Of a stretch of DNA of 64,000 bases, positions 11,773 through 24,648 are shown in pieces (the stretch's first letter is position 1; every line of letters begins with the position of its first letter). The translations under genes and the position numbers were made by a program. Where the stretch lies: contig NC_135032.1 in NCBI RefSeq assembly GCF_051020975.1, positions 1,488,001-1,552,000 of the forward strand, written 5' to 3'. The notes beneath the pieces are model-generated. The model saw only the letters and a program-made list of their open reading frames with translations, searched no databases and was not told the origin of the DNA. The stretch is from Osmia lignaria lignaria. Lineage: Eukaryota > Arthropoda > Insecta > Hymenoptera > Megachilidae.

Positions 11773-14670
11773 TTGCAGATTTATCTCAAGGGAAGTGGCC
11801 TGACGGACATATTTCGAGATATTTCTTCTTCTTGTTGTTCTTCTTCTGCACAGCTAAGCTGGAAGTGGCATTTGCGGCTCGCTCTAGTGCAGAGTTATCT
11901 CAAAGAAAGGGGCCACGGTGTTTCTGTATCTCTATTATGTTGGTGCGGCTTCGGAACTTTTAAATATCTTGATATATCTCGAGAACTACGCATCTGATCC
12001 AAAAATATCATAGAACATAAAAAGTAGGAAACTTAATTCTCTACAAAAAAGGTCTCTTAACATTTTGCCATAGCTCGCTTCGTTTCCGAGATATTTGCAG
12101 ATTTATCTCAAGGGAAGGTGCCTGACGGACATATTTCGAGATATTTCTTCTTCTTGTTGTTCTTCTTCTGCACAGCTAAGCTGGAAGTGGCATTTGCGGC
12201 TCGCACTAGTGCAGAGTTATCTCAAAGAAAGGGGCCACGGTGTTTCTGTATCTCTATTATGTTGGTGCGGTTTCGGAACTTTTAAATATCTTGATATATC
12301 TCGAGAACTACGCATCTGATCAAAAAATATCATAGAACATAAAAAGTAGGAAACTTAATTCTCTGCAAATAAGGTCTCTTAACATTTTGCCATAGCTCGC
12401 TTCGTTTCCGAGATATTTGCAGATTTATCTCAAGGGAAGTGGCCTGACGGACATATTCCGAGATATTTCTTCTTCTTGTTGTTCTTCTTCTGCACAGCTA
12501 AGCTGGAAGTGGCATTTGCGGCTCGCTCTAGTGCAGAGTTATCTCAAAGAAAGGGGCCACGGTGTTTCTGTATCTCTATTATGTTGGTGCGGCTTCGGAA
12601 CTTTTAAATATCTTGATATATCTCGAGAACTACGCATCTGATCCAAAAATATCATAGAACATAAATAGTAGGAAACTTAATTCTCTACAAAAAAGGTCTC
12701 TCAACATTTTGCCATAGCTCGCTTCGTTTCCGAGATATTTGCAGATTTATCTCAAGGGAAGGGGCCTGACGGACATATTTCCAGATATTTCTTCTTCTTG
12801 TTGTTCTTCTTCTGCACAGCTAAGCTGGAAGTGGCATTTGCAGCTCGCAATAGTGCAGAGTTATCTCAAAGAAAGGGGCCACGGTGTTTCTGTATCTCTA
12901 TTATGTTGGTGCGGCTTCGGAACTTTTAGATATCTTGATATATCTCGAGAACTACGCATCTGATCAAAAAATATCATAGAACATAAAAAGTAGGAAACTT
13001 AATTCTCTACAAAAAAGGTCTCTTAACATTTTGCCATAGCTCGCTTCGTTTCCGAGATATTTGCAGATTTATCTCAAGGGAAGGGGCCTGGCGGACATAT
13101 TTCGAGATATTTCTTCTTCTTGTTGTTCTTCTTCTGCACAGCTAAGCTGGAAGTGGCATTTGCGGCTCGCACTAGTGCAGAGTTATCTCAACGAAAGGGG
13201 CCACGGTGTTTCTGTATCTCTATTATGTTGGTGCGTTTTCGGAACTTTTAAATATCTTGATATATCTCGAGAACTACGCATCTGATCAAAAAATATCATA
13301 GAACATAAAAAGTAGGAAACTTAATTCTCTGCAAATAAGGTCTCTTAACATTTTGCCATAGCTCGCTTCGTTTCCGAGATATTTGCAGATTTATCTCAAG
13401 GGAAGTGGCCTGACGGACATATTTCGAGATATTTCTTCTTCTTGTTGTTCTTCTTCTGCACAGCTAAGCTGGAAGTGGCATTTGCGGCTCGCTCTAGTGC
13501 AGAGTTATCTCAAAGAAAGGGGCCACGGTGTTTCTGTATCTCTATTATGTTGGTGCGGCTTCGGAACTTTTAAATATCTTGATATATCTCGAGAACTACG
13601 CATCTGATCCAAAAATATCATAGAACATAAATAGTAGGAAACTTAATTCTCTACAAAAAAGGTCTCTCAACATTTTGCCATAGCTCGCTTCGTTTCCGAG
13701 ATATTTGCAGATTTATCTCAAGGGAAGGGGCCTGACGGACATATTTCCAGATATTTCTTCTTCTTGTTGTTCTTCTTCTGCACAGCTAAGCTGGAAGTGG
13801 CATTTGCAGCTCGCAATAGTGCAGAGTTATCTCAAAGAAAGGGGCCACGGTGTTTCTGTATCTCTATTATGTTGGTGCGGCTTCGGAACTTTTAGATATC
13901 TTGATATATCTCGAGAACTACGCATCTGATCAAAAAATATCATAGAACATAAAAAGTAGGAAACGTAATTCTCTACAAAAAAGGTCTCTTAACATTTTGC
14001 CATAGCTCGCTTCGTTTCCGAGATATTTGCAGATTTATCTCAAGGGAAGGGGACTGGCGGACATATTTCGAGATATTTCTTCTTCTTGTTGTTCTTCTTC
14101 TGCACAGCTAAGCTGGAAGTGGCATTTGCGGCTCGCACTAGTGCAGAGTTATCTCAACGAAAGGGGCCACGGTGTTTCTGTATCTCTATTATGTTGGTGC
14201 GGCTTCGGAACTTTTAAATATCTCGATATATCTCGAAAACTACGCTTCTGATCAAAAAATATCATAGAACATAAATTGTAGGAAACATAATTCTCTACAA
14301 AAAAGGTCTCTTAACATTTCGCCATAGCTCTCTTCGTTTCCGAGATATTTGCAGATTTATCTCAAGGGAAGGGGCCTGACGGACATATTTCGAGATATTT
14401 CTTCTTCTTGTTGTTCTTCTTCTGCACAGCTAAGCTGGAAGTGGCATTTGCGGCTCGCACTAGTGCAGAGTTATCTCAAAGAAAGGGGCCACGGTGTTTC
14501 TGTATCTCTATTATGTTGGTGCGGCTTCGGAACTTTTAAATATCTCGATATATCTCGAAAACTACGCTTCTGATCAAAAAATACCATAGAACATAAATTG
14601 TAGGAAACATAATACTCTACAAAAAAGGTCTCTTAACATTTTGTCATAGCTCGCGTCGTTTCCGAGATAT
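11773..14670 (+). repeat. block with 966-bp (3-monomer) tandem duplication
   Basis: 12417-13382 and 13383-14348 are tandem copies of a three-monomer unit. First monomer: 'GGGAAGTGGCC' and 'GCTCTAGTG'. Second: 'TTTCCAGATATT' and 'TTTTAGATATC'. Third: 'TGGCGGAC' and 'CTCAACGAAAG'. The block 11773-14670 is related to 20144-22716, with one monomer missing from the latter. Confidence 0.85.
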
Positions 14671-14993
14671 TTGCAGATATATCTCAAGGGAAGGGGCCTG
14701 ACGGACATATTTCGAGATATTTCTTCTTCTTGTTGTTCTTCTTCTGCACAGCTAAGCTGGAAGTGGCATATTGCGGCTCGCACTAGTGCAGAGTTATCTC
14801 AAAGAAAGGGGCCACGGTGTTTCTGTATCTCTATTATGTTGGTGCGGCTTCGGAACTTTTAAATATCTCGATATATCTCGAAAACTACGCTTCTGATCAA
14901 AAAATATCATAGAACATAAATTGTAGGAAACATAATTCTCTACAAAAAAGGTCTCTTAACATTTTGTCATAGCTCGCTCCGTTTCCGAGATAT
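14671..14993 (+). repeat. 323-bp monomer with 1-bp insertion
   Basis: 'GGCATATTGCGG' at about 14766 replaces the usual 'GGCATTTGCGG', adding one base. It is the only monomer longer than 322 bp in the window. It also shares 'TTTTGTCATAGC' at its 5' junction with the next monomer, a variant that I noticed only at these two junctions (14640 and 14963). Confidence 0.9.
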
Positions 14994-15637
14994 TTGCAGA
15001 TATATCTCAAGGGAAGGGGCCTAACGGACATATTTCGAGATATTTCTTCTTCTTGTTGTTCTTCTTCTGCACAGCTAAGCTGGAAGTGGCATTTACAGCT
15101 CGCAATAGTGCAGAGTTATCTCAAAGAAAGGGGCCACGGTGTTTCTGTATCTCTATTATATTGGTGCGGCTTCGGAACTTTTAAATATCTTGATATATCT
15201 CGAGAACTACGCATCAGATCAAAAAATATCATAGAACATAAAAAGTAGGAAACTTAATTCTCTACACAAAAGGTCTCTTAACATTTTGCCATAGCTCTCT
15301 TCGTTTCCGAGATATTTGCAGATTTATCTCAAGGGAAGGGGCCTGACGGACATATTTCGAGATATTTCTTCTTCTTGTTGTTCTTCTTCTGCACAGCTAA
15401 GCTGGAAGTGGCATTTACAGCTCGCAATACTGCAGAGTTATCTCAAAGAAAGGGGCCACGGTGTTTCTGTATCCCTATTATGTTGGTGCGGCTTCGGAAC
15501 TTTTAAATATCTCGATATATCTCGAAAACTACGCATCTGATCAAAAAATATCATAGAACATAAATTGTAGGAAACATAATTCTCTACAAAAAAGGTCTCT
15601 TAACATTTTGCCATAGCTCGCTTCGTTTCCGAGATAT

Positions 15638-15959
15638 TTGCAGATTTATCTCAAGGGAAGGGGCCTGACGGACATATTTCGAGATATTTCTTCCTCTTGA
15701 TGTTCTTCTTCTGCACAGCTAAGCTGGAAGTGGCATTTGCAGCTCGCAATAGTGCAGAGTTATCTCAAAGAAAGGGGCCACGGTGTTTCTGTATCCCTAT
15801 TATGTTGGTGCGGCTTCGGAACTTTTAAATATCTTGATATATCTCGAGAACTACGCATCTGATCAAAAAATATCATAGAACATAAAACGTAGGAAACTTA
15901 ATTCTCTACAAAAAAGGTCTCTCAACATTTTGCCATAGCTCGCTACGTTTCCGAGATAT
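15638..15959 (+). repeat. first monomer of the 'TTGATG' subfamily
   Basis: The middle tract reads CTTGATGTTC instead of CTTGTTGTTC, placing TGA at 15698-15700. I count 31 such monomers: anchors 15638, 16926, 23683, 25937, 32699, 33987, 35919, 38495, 40105, 44613, 45901, 46545, 47189, 47833, 49121, 49443, 50409, 51375, 52341, 52985, 53629, 54595, 54917, 55883, 56849, 57815, 58459, 59103, 60069, 60391 and 61357. None lies in the first 15.6 kb. Monomer 63289 has TTCATG at this place, apparently a second change. Confidence 0.85.
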
Positions 15960-17247
15960 TTGCAGATTTATCTCAAGGGAAGGGGCCTGACGGACATATT
16001 TCGAGATATTTCTTCTTCTTGTTGTTCTTCTTCTGCACAGCTAAGCTGGAAGTGGCATTTGCGGCTCGCACTAGTGCAGAGTTATCTCAAAGAAAGGGGC
16101 CACGGTGTTTCTGTATCTCTATTATGTTGGTGCGGCTTTGGAACTTTTAAATATCTCGATATATCTCGAGAACTACGCATCTGATCAAAAAATATCATAG
16201 AACATAAAAAGTAGGAAACTTAATTCTCTACAAAAAAGGTCTCTTAACATTTTGCCATAGCTCGCTTCGTTTCCGAGATATTTGCAGATATATCTCAAGG
16301 GAAGGGGCCTGACGGACATATTTCGAGATATTTCTTCTTCTTGTTGTTCTTCTTCTGCACAGCTAAGCTGGAAGTGGCATTTGCGGCTCGCACTAGTGCA
16401 GAGTTATCTCAACGAAAGGGGCCACGGTGTTTCTGTATCTCTATTATGTTGGTGCGGCTTCGGAACTTTTAAATATCTCGATATATCTCGAAAACTACGC
16501 TTCTGATCAAAAAATATCATAGAACGTAAATTGTAGGAAACATAATTCTCTACAAAAAAGGTCTCTTAACATTTTGCCATAGCTCGTTTCGTTTCCGAGA
16601 TATTTGCAGATATATCTCAAGGAAAGGGGCCTGACGGACATATTTCGAGATATTTCTTCTTCTTGTTGTTCTTCTTCTGCACAGCTAAGCTGGAAGTGGC
16701 ATTTACAGCTCGCAATAGTGCAGAGTTATCTCAAAGAAAGGGGCCACGGTGTTTCTGTATCTCTATTATGTTGGTGCGGCTTCGGAACTTTTAAATATCT
16801 TGATATATCTCGAGAACTACGCATCAGATCAAAAAATATCATAGAACATAAAAAGTAGGAAACTTAATTCTCTACACAAAAGGTCTCTTAGCATTTTGCC
16901 ATAGCTCTCTTCGTTTCCGAGATATTTGCAGATTTATCTCAAGGGAAGGGGCCTGACGGACATATTTCGAGATATTTCTTCTTCTTGATGTTCTTCTTCT
17001 GCACAGCTAAGCTGGAAGTGGCATTTGCAGCTCGCAATAGTGCAGAGTTATCTCAAAGAAAGGGGCCACGGTGTTTCTGTATCTCTATTATGTTGGTGCG
17101 GCTTCGGAACTTTTAAATATCTTGATATATCTCGAGAACTACGCATCTGATCAAAAAATATCATAGAAGATAAAAAGTAGGAAACTTAATTCTCTACAAA
17201 AAAGGTCTCTTAACATTTCGCCATAGCTCGCTTCGTTTCCGAGATAT
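15960..17247 (+). repeat. four-monomer suite, first occurrence
   Basis: The order is: a 'GGCTTTGGAAC' monomer ending in A form (15960); a 'CTCAACGAAAG' B monomer (16282); an A monomer ending 'GCATCAGATC' then 'CTACACAAAAGG' (16604); and a TTGATG monomer (16926). The same ordered suite recurs at 33021, 34953, 44935 and 62323, so it behaves as a stable higher-order module scattered through the array. Confidence 0.8.
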
Positions 17248-18857
17248 TTGCAGATTTATCTCAAGGGAAGGGGCCTAACGGACATATTTCGAGATATTTC
17301 TTCTTCTTGTTGTTCTTCTTCTGCACAGCTAAGCTGGAAGTGGCATTTGCGGCTCGCACTAGTGCAGAGTTATCTCAAAGAAAGGGGCCACGGTGTTTCT
17401 GTATCCCTATTATGTTGGTGCGGCTTCGGAACTTTTAAATATCTCGATATATCTCGAAAACTACGCTTCTGATCAAAAAATATCATAGAACATAAATTGT
17501 AGGAAACAGAATTCTCTACAAAAAAGGTCTCTTAACATTTTGCCATAGCTCGCTTTGTTTCCGAGATATTTGCAGATATATCTCAAGGGAAGGGGCCTGA
17601 CGGACATATTTCGAGATATTTCTTCTTCTTGTTGTTCTTCTTCTGCACAGCTAAGCTGGAAGTGGCATTTACAGCTCGCAATGGTGCAGAGTTATCTCAA
17701 AGAAAGGGGCCACGGTGTTTCTGTATCTCTATTATGTTGGTGCGGCTTCGGAACTTTTAAATATCTTGATATATCTCGAGAACTACGCATCTGATCAAAA
17801 AATATCATAGAAGATAAAAAGTAGGAAACTTAATTCTCTACAAAAAAGGTCTCTTAACATTTTGCCATAGCTCGCTTCGTTTCCGAGATATTTGCAGATT
17901 TATCTCAAGGAAAGGGGCCTGAGGGACATATTTCGAGATATTTCTTCTTCTTGTTGTTCTTCTTCTGCACAGCTAAGCTGGAAGTGGCATTTGCGGCTCG
18001 CACTAGTGCAGAGTTATCTCAAAGAAAGGGGCCACGGTGTTTCTGTATCCCTATTATGTTGGTGCGGCTTCGGAACTTTTAAATATCTCGATATATCTCG
18101 AAAACTACGCTTCTGATCAAAAAATATCATAGAACATAAATTGTAGGAAACAGAATTCTCTACAAAAAAGGTCTCTTAACATTTTGCCATAGCTCGCTTT
18201 GTTTCCGAGATATTTGCAGATATATCTCAAGGGAAGGGGCCTGACGGACATATTTCGAGATATTTCTTCTTCTTGTTGTTCTTCTTCTGCACAGCTAAGC
18301 TGGAAGTGGCATTTACAGCTCGCAATGGTGCAGAGTTATCTCAAAGAAAGGGGCCACGGTGTTTCTGTATCTCTATTATGTTGGTGCGGCTTCGGAACTT
18401 TTAAATATCTTGATATATCTCGAGAACTACGCATCTGATCAAAAAATATCATAGAACATAGAAAGTAGGAAACTTAATTCTCTACAAAAAAGGTCTCTTA
18501 ACATTTTGCCATAGCTCGCTTCGTTTCCGAGATATTTGCAGATTTATCTCAAGGGAAGGGGCCTGACGGACATATTTCGAGATATTTCTTCTTCTTGTTG
18601 TTCTTCTTCTGCACAGCTAAGCTGGAAGTGGCATTTGCGGCTCGCACTAGTGCAGAGTTATCTCAAAGAAAGGGGCCACGGTGTTTCTGTATCCCTATTA
18701 TGTTGGTGCGGCTTCGGAACTTTTAAATATCTCGATATATCTCGAAAACTACGCTTCTGATCAAAAAATATCATAGAACATGAATTGTAGGAAACATAAT
18801 TCTCTACAAAAAACGTCTCTTAACATTTTGCCATAGCTCGCTTCGTTTCCGAGATAT

Positions 18858-19177
18858 TTGCAGATTCAACTCAAAGGAACTGGCCTGACGGACATATTTC
18901 GAGATATTTCTTCTTCTTGTTGTTCTTCCTCTGCACAGCTAAGCTGGAAGTGGCATTAGCAGCTCGCAATAGTGCAGAGTTATCTCAAAGAAAGGGGCCA
19001 CAGTGTTTCTGTATCTCTATTATGTTGGTGCCGCTTCGGAACTTTTAAATATCTTGATATATCTAGAACTACGCATCTGATCAAAAAATATCATAGAACA
19101 TAAAAAGTAGGAAACTTAATTCTCTACAAAAAACGTCTCTTAACATTTTGCCATAGCTCGCTTCGTTTCCGAGATAT
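18858..19177 (+). repeat. 320-bp monomer with 2-bp deletion
   Basis: 'GATATATCTAGAAC' near 19057-19070 lacks the CG of the usual 'TATATCTCGAGAAC', shortening the monomer by 2 bp. The same monomer has other private changes ('GGCATTAGCAGC', 'CCACAGTG', 'GTGCCGCTTC'), so it is among the more degraded units. Confidence 0.9.
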
Positions 19178-22100
19178 TTGCAGATATATCTCAAGGGAAG
19201 GGGCCTGACGGATATATTTCGAGATATTTCTTCTTCTTGTTGCTCTTCTTCTGCACAGCTAAGCTGGAAGTGGCATTTACAGCTCGCAATAGTGCAGAGT
19301 TATCTCAAAGAAAGGGGCCACGGTGTTTCTGTATCTCTATTATGTTGGTGCGGCTTCGGAACTTTTAAATATCTTAATATATCTCGAGAACTACGCATCT
19401 GATCAAAAAATATCATAGAAGATAAAAAGTAGGAAACTTAATTCTCTACAAAAAAGGTCTCTTAACATTTTGCCATAGCTCGCTTCGTTTCCGAGATATT
19501 TGCAGATTTATCTCAAGGGAAGGGGCCTGACGGACATATTTCGAGATATTTCTTCTTCTTGTTGTTCTTCTTCTGCACAGCTAAGCTGGAAGTGGCATTT
19601 GCGGCTCGCACTAGTGCAGAGTTATCTCAAAGAAAGGGGCCACGGTGTTTCTGTATCTCTATTATGTTGGTGCGGTTTCGGAACTTTTAAATATCTTGAT
19701 ATATCTCGAGAACTACGCATCTGATCAAAAAATATCATAGAACATAAAAAGTAGGAAACTTAATTCTCTGCAAATAAGGTCTCTTAACATTTTGCCATAG
19801 CTCGCTTCGTTTCCGAGATATTTGCAGATTTATCTCAAGGGAAGGGGCCTGACGGACATATTTCGGGATATTTCTTCTTCTTGTTGTTCTTCTTCTGCGC
19901 AGCTAAGCTGGAAGTGGCATTTGCAGCTCGCAATAGTGCAGAGATATCTCAAAGAAAGGGGCCACGCTGTTTCTGTATCTCTATTATGTTGGTGCGGCTT
20001 CGGAACTTTTAAATATCTTGATATATCTCGAGAGCTACGCGACTGATCAAAAAATATCATAGAACATAAAAAGTAGGAAACATAATTCTCTACAAAAAAG
20101 GTCTCTTAACATTTTGCCATAGCTCGCTTCGTTTCCGAGATATTTGCAGATTTATCTCAAGGGAAGTGGCCTGACGGACATATTTCGAGATATTTCTTCT
20201 TCTTGTTGTTCTTCTTCTGCACAGCTAAGCTGGAAGTGGCATTTGCGGCTCGCTCTAGTGCAGAGTTATCTCAAAGAAAGGGGCCACGGTGTTTCTGTAT
20301 CTCTATTATGTTGGTGCGGCTTCGGAACTTTTAAATATCTTGATATATCTCGAGAACTACGCATCTGATCCAAAAATATCATAGAACATAAAAAGTAGGA
20401 AACTTAATTCTCTACAAAAAAGGTCTCTTAACATTTTGCCATAGCTCGCTTCGTTTCCGAGATATTTGCAGATTTATCTCAAGGGAAGGGGCCTGACGGA
20501 CATATTTCGAGATATTTCTTCTTCTTGTTGTTCTTCTTCTGCACAGCTAAGCTGGAAGTGGCATTTGCGGCTCGCACTAGTGCAGAGTTATCTCAAAGAA
20601 AGGGGCCACGGTGTTTCTGTATCTCTATTATGTTGGTGCGGTTTCGGAACTTTTAAATATCTTGATATATCTCGAGAACTACGCATCTGATCAAAAAATA
20701 TCATAGAACATAAAAAGTAGGAAACTTAATTCTCTGCAAATAAGGTCTCTTAACATTTTGCCATAGCTCGCTTCGTTTCCGAGATATTTGCAGATTTATC
20801 TCAAGGGAAGTGGCCTGACGGACATATTTCGAGATATTTCTTCTTCTTGTTGTTCTTCTTCTGCACAGCTAAGCTGGAAGTGGCATTTGCGGCTCGCTCT
20901 AGTGCAGAGTTATCTCAAAGAAAGGGGCCACGGTGTTTCTGTATCTCTATTATGTTGGTGCGGCTTCGGAACTTTTAGATATCTTGATATATCTCGAGAA
21001 CTACGCATCTGATCAAAAAATATCATAGAACATAAAAAGTAGGAAACTTAATTCTCTACAAAAAAGGTCTCTTAACATTTTGCCATAGCTCGCTTCGTTT
21101 CCGAGATATTTGCAGATTTATCTCAAGGGAAGGGGCCTGGCGGACATATTTCGAGATATTTCTTCTTCTTGTTGTTCTTCTTCTGCACAGCTAAGCTGGA
21201 AGTGGCATTTGCGGCTCGCACTAGTGCAGAGTTATCTCAACGAAAGGGGCCACGGTGTTTCTGTATCTCTATTATGTTGGTGCGGTTTCGGAACTTTTAA
21301 ATATCTTGATATATCTCGAGAACTACGCATCTGATCAAAAAATATCATAGAACATAAAAAGTAGGAAACTTAATTCTCTGCAAATAAGGTCTCTTAACAT
21401 TTTGCCATAGCTCGCTTCGTTTCCGAGATATTTGCAGATTTATCTCAAGGGAAGTGGCCTGACGGACATATTTCGAGATATTTCTTCTTCTTGTTGTTCT
21501 TCTTCTGCACAGCTAAGCTGGAAGTGGCATTTGCGGCTCGCTCTAGTGCAGAGTTATCTCAAAGAAAGGGGCCACGGTGTTTCTGTATCTCTATTATGTT
21601 GGTGCGGCTTCGGAACTTTTAAATATCTTGATATATCTCGAGAACTACGCATCTGATCCAAAAATATCATAGAACATAAATAGTAGGAAACTTAATTCTC
21701 TACAAAAAAGGTCTCTCAACATTTTGCCATAGCTCGCTTCGTTTCCGAGATATTTGCAGATTTATCTCAAGGGAAGGGGCCTGACGGACATATTTCCAGA
21801 TATTTCTTCTTCTTGTTGTTCTTCTTCTGCACAGCTAAGCTGGAAGTGGCATTTGCAGCTCGCAATAGTGCAGAGTTATCTCAAAGAAAGGGGCCACGGT
21901 GTTTCTGTATCTCTATTATGTTGGTGCGGCTTCGGAACTTTTAGATATCTTGATATATCTCGAGAACTACGCATCTGATCAAAAAATATCATAGAACATA
22001 AAAAGTAGGAAACTTAATTCTCTACAAAAAAGGTCTCTTAACATTTTGCCATAGCTCGCTTCGTTTCCGAGATATTTGCAGATTTATCTCAAGGGAAGGG

Positions 22101-24648
22101 GCCTGGCGGACATATTTCGAGATATTTCTTCTTCTTGTTGTTCTTCTTCTGCACAGCTAAGCTGGAAGTGGCATTTGCGGCTCGCACTAGTGCAGAGTTA
22201 TCTCAACGAAAGGGGCCACGGTGTTTCTGTATCTCTATTATGTTGGTGCGGCTTCGGAACTTTTAAATATCTCGATATATCTCGAAAACTACGCTTCTGA
22301 TCAAAAAATATCATAGAACATAAATTGTAGGAAACATAATTCTCTACAAAAAAGGTCTCTTAACATTTCGCCATAGCTCTCTTCGTTTCCGAGATATTTG
22401 CAGATTTATCTCAAGGGAAGGGGCCTGACGGACATATTTCGAGATATTTATTCTTCTTGTTGTTCTTCTGCACAGCTAAGCTGGAAGTGGCATTTGCAGC
22501 TCGCAATAGTGCATAGTTATCTGAAAGAAAGGGGCCACGGTGTTTCTGTATGTCTATTATGTTGGTGCGGCTTCGGAACTGTTAAATATCTTGATATATC
22601 TCGAGAACTACGCATCTAATCAAAAAATATCATAGAACATAAAAAGTAGGAAACTTAATTCTCTACAAAAAAGGTCTCTTAACATTTTGCGATAGCTCTC
22701 TTCGTTTCCGAGATATTTGCAGATTTATCTCAAGGGAAGGGGCCTGACGGACATATTTCGAGATATTTCTTCTTCTTGTTGTTCTTCTTCTGCACAGCTA
22801 AGCTGGAAGTGGCATTTGCAGCTCGCAATAGTGCAGAGTTATCTCAAAGAAAGGGGCCACGGTGTTTCTGTATCCCTATTAAGTTGGTGCGGCTTCGGAA
22901 CTTTTAAATATCTCGATATATCTCGAAAACTACGCTTCTGATCAAAAAATATCATAGAACATAAATTGTAGGAAACAGAATTCTCTACAAAAAAGGTCTC
23001 TTAACATTTTGCCATAGCTCGCTTTGTTTCCGAGATATTTGCAGATATATCTCAAGGGAAGGGGCCTGACGGACATATTTCGAGATATTTCTTCTTCTTG
23101 TTGTTCTTCTTCTGCACAGCTAAGCTGGAAGTGGCATTTCCAGCTCGCAATAGTGCAGAGTTATCTCAAAGAGAGGGGCCACGGTGTTTCTGTATCTCTA
23201 TTATGTTGGTGCGGCTTCGGAACTTTTAAATATCTTGATATATCTCGAGAACTACGCATCTGATCAAAAAATATCATAGAACATAAAACGTAGGAAACAT
23301 AATTCTCTACAAAAAAGGTCTCTTAACATTTTGCCATAGCTCGCTTCGTTTCCGAGATATTTGCAGATATATCTCAAGGGAAGGGGCCTGACGGACATAT
23401 TTCGAGATATTTCTTCTTCTTGTTGTTCTTCTTCTGCACAGCTAAGCTGGAAGTGGCATTTACAGCTCGCAATAGTGCAGAGTTATCTCAAAGAAAGGGG
23501 CCACGGTGTTTCTGTATCTCTATTATGTTGGTGCGGCTTCGGAACTTTTAAATATCTTGATATATCTCGAGAACTACGCATCAGATCAAAAAATATCATA
23601 GAACATAAAAAGTAGGAAACTTAATTCTCTACACAAAAGGTCTCTTAACATTTTGCCATAGCTCTCTTCGTTTCCGAGATATTTGCAGATTTATCTCAAG
23701 GGAAGGGGCCTGACGGACATATTTCGAGATATTTCTTCTTCTTGATGTTCTTCTTCTGCACAGCTAAGCTGGAAGTGGCATTTGCAGCTCGCAATAGTGC
23801 AGAGTTATCTCAAAGAAAGGGGCCACGGTGTTTCTGTATCTCTATTATGTTGGTGCGGCTTCGGAACTTTTAAATATCTTGATATATCTCGAGAACTACG
23901 CATCTGATCAAAAAATATCATAGAACATAAAACGTAGGAAACTTAATTCTCTACAAAAAAGGTCTCTCAACATTTTGCCATAGCTCGCTTCGTTTCCGAG
24001 ATATTTGCAGATTTATCTCAAGGGAAGGGGCCTGACGGACATATTTCGAGATATTTCTTCTTCTTGTTGTTCTTCTTCTGCACAGCTAAGCTGGAAGTGG
24101 CATTTGCGGCTGGCACTAGTGCAGAGTTATCTCAAAGAAAGGGGCCACGGTGTTTCTGTATCCCTATTATGTTGGTGCGGCTTCGGAACTTTTAAATATC
24201 TCGATATATCTCGAAAACTACGCTTCTGATCAAAAAATATCATAGAACATGAATTGTAGGAAACATAATTCTCTACAAAAAAGGTCTCTTAACATTTTGC
24301 CATAGCTCGCTTCGTTTCCGAGATATTTGCAGATTCAACTCAAAGGAACTGGCCTGACGGACATATTTCGAGATATTTCTTCTTCTTGTTGTTCTTCCTC
24401 TGCACAGCTAAGCTGGAAGTGGCATTTGCAGCTCGCAATAGTGTAGAGTTATCTCAAAGAAAGGGGCCACGGTGTTTCTGTATCTCTATTATGTTGGTGC
24501 GGCTTCGGAACTTTTAAATATCTTGATATATCTCGAGAACTACGCATCTGATCAAAAAATATCATAGAACATAAAAAGTAGGAAACTTAATTCTCTACAA
24601 AAAACGTCTCTTAACATTTTGCCATAGCTCGCTTCGTTTCCGAGATAT
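19178..24648 (+). repeat. 17-monomer segment starting with the 'CTTAATATATC' block
   Basis: It opens with four marker monomers: 19178 ('TATCTTAATATATC'), 19500 ('GCGGTTTCGG', ending 'CTCTGCAAATAAGG'), 19822 ('TTTCGGGATATT', 'GAGATATCTC', 'CCACGCTG') and 20144 ('GGGAAGTGGCC', 'GCTCTAGTG'). This opening recurs at 24649, 28513 and 37207; at 42681 only the first two monomers recur. The middle (20144-22716) is a copy of the 11773-14670 block with one monomer removed at 20788, which is a hybrid of the 12417 and 12739 types. Confidence 0.8.
22398..22716 (+). repeat. 319-bp monomer with 3-bp deletion in the TTC tract
   Basis: 'TTGTTGTTCTTCTGCAC' lacks one TTC unit relative to its neighbours, consistent with slippage in the trinucleotide tract. 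The monomer also has several private substitutions ('GATATTTATTC', 'TGCATAGTTATCTG', 'GTATGTC', 'GGAACTGTTAA'). Confidence 0.9.
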
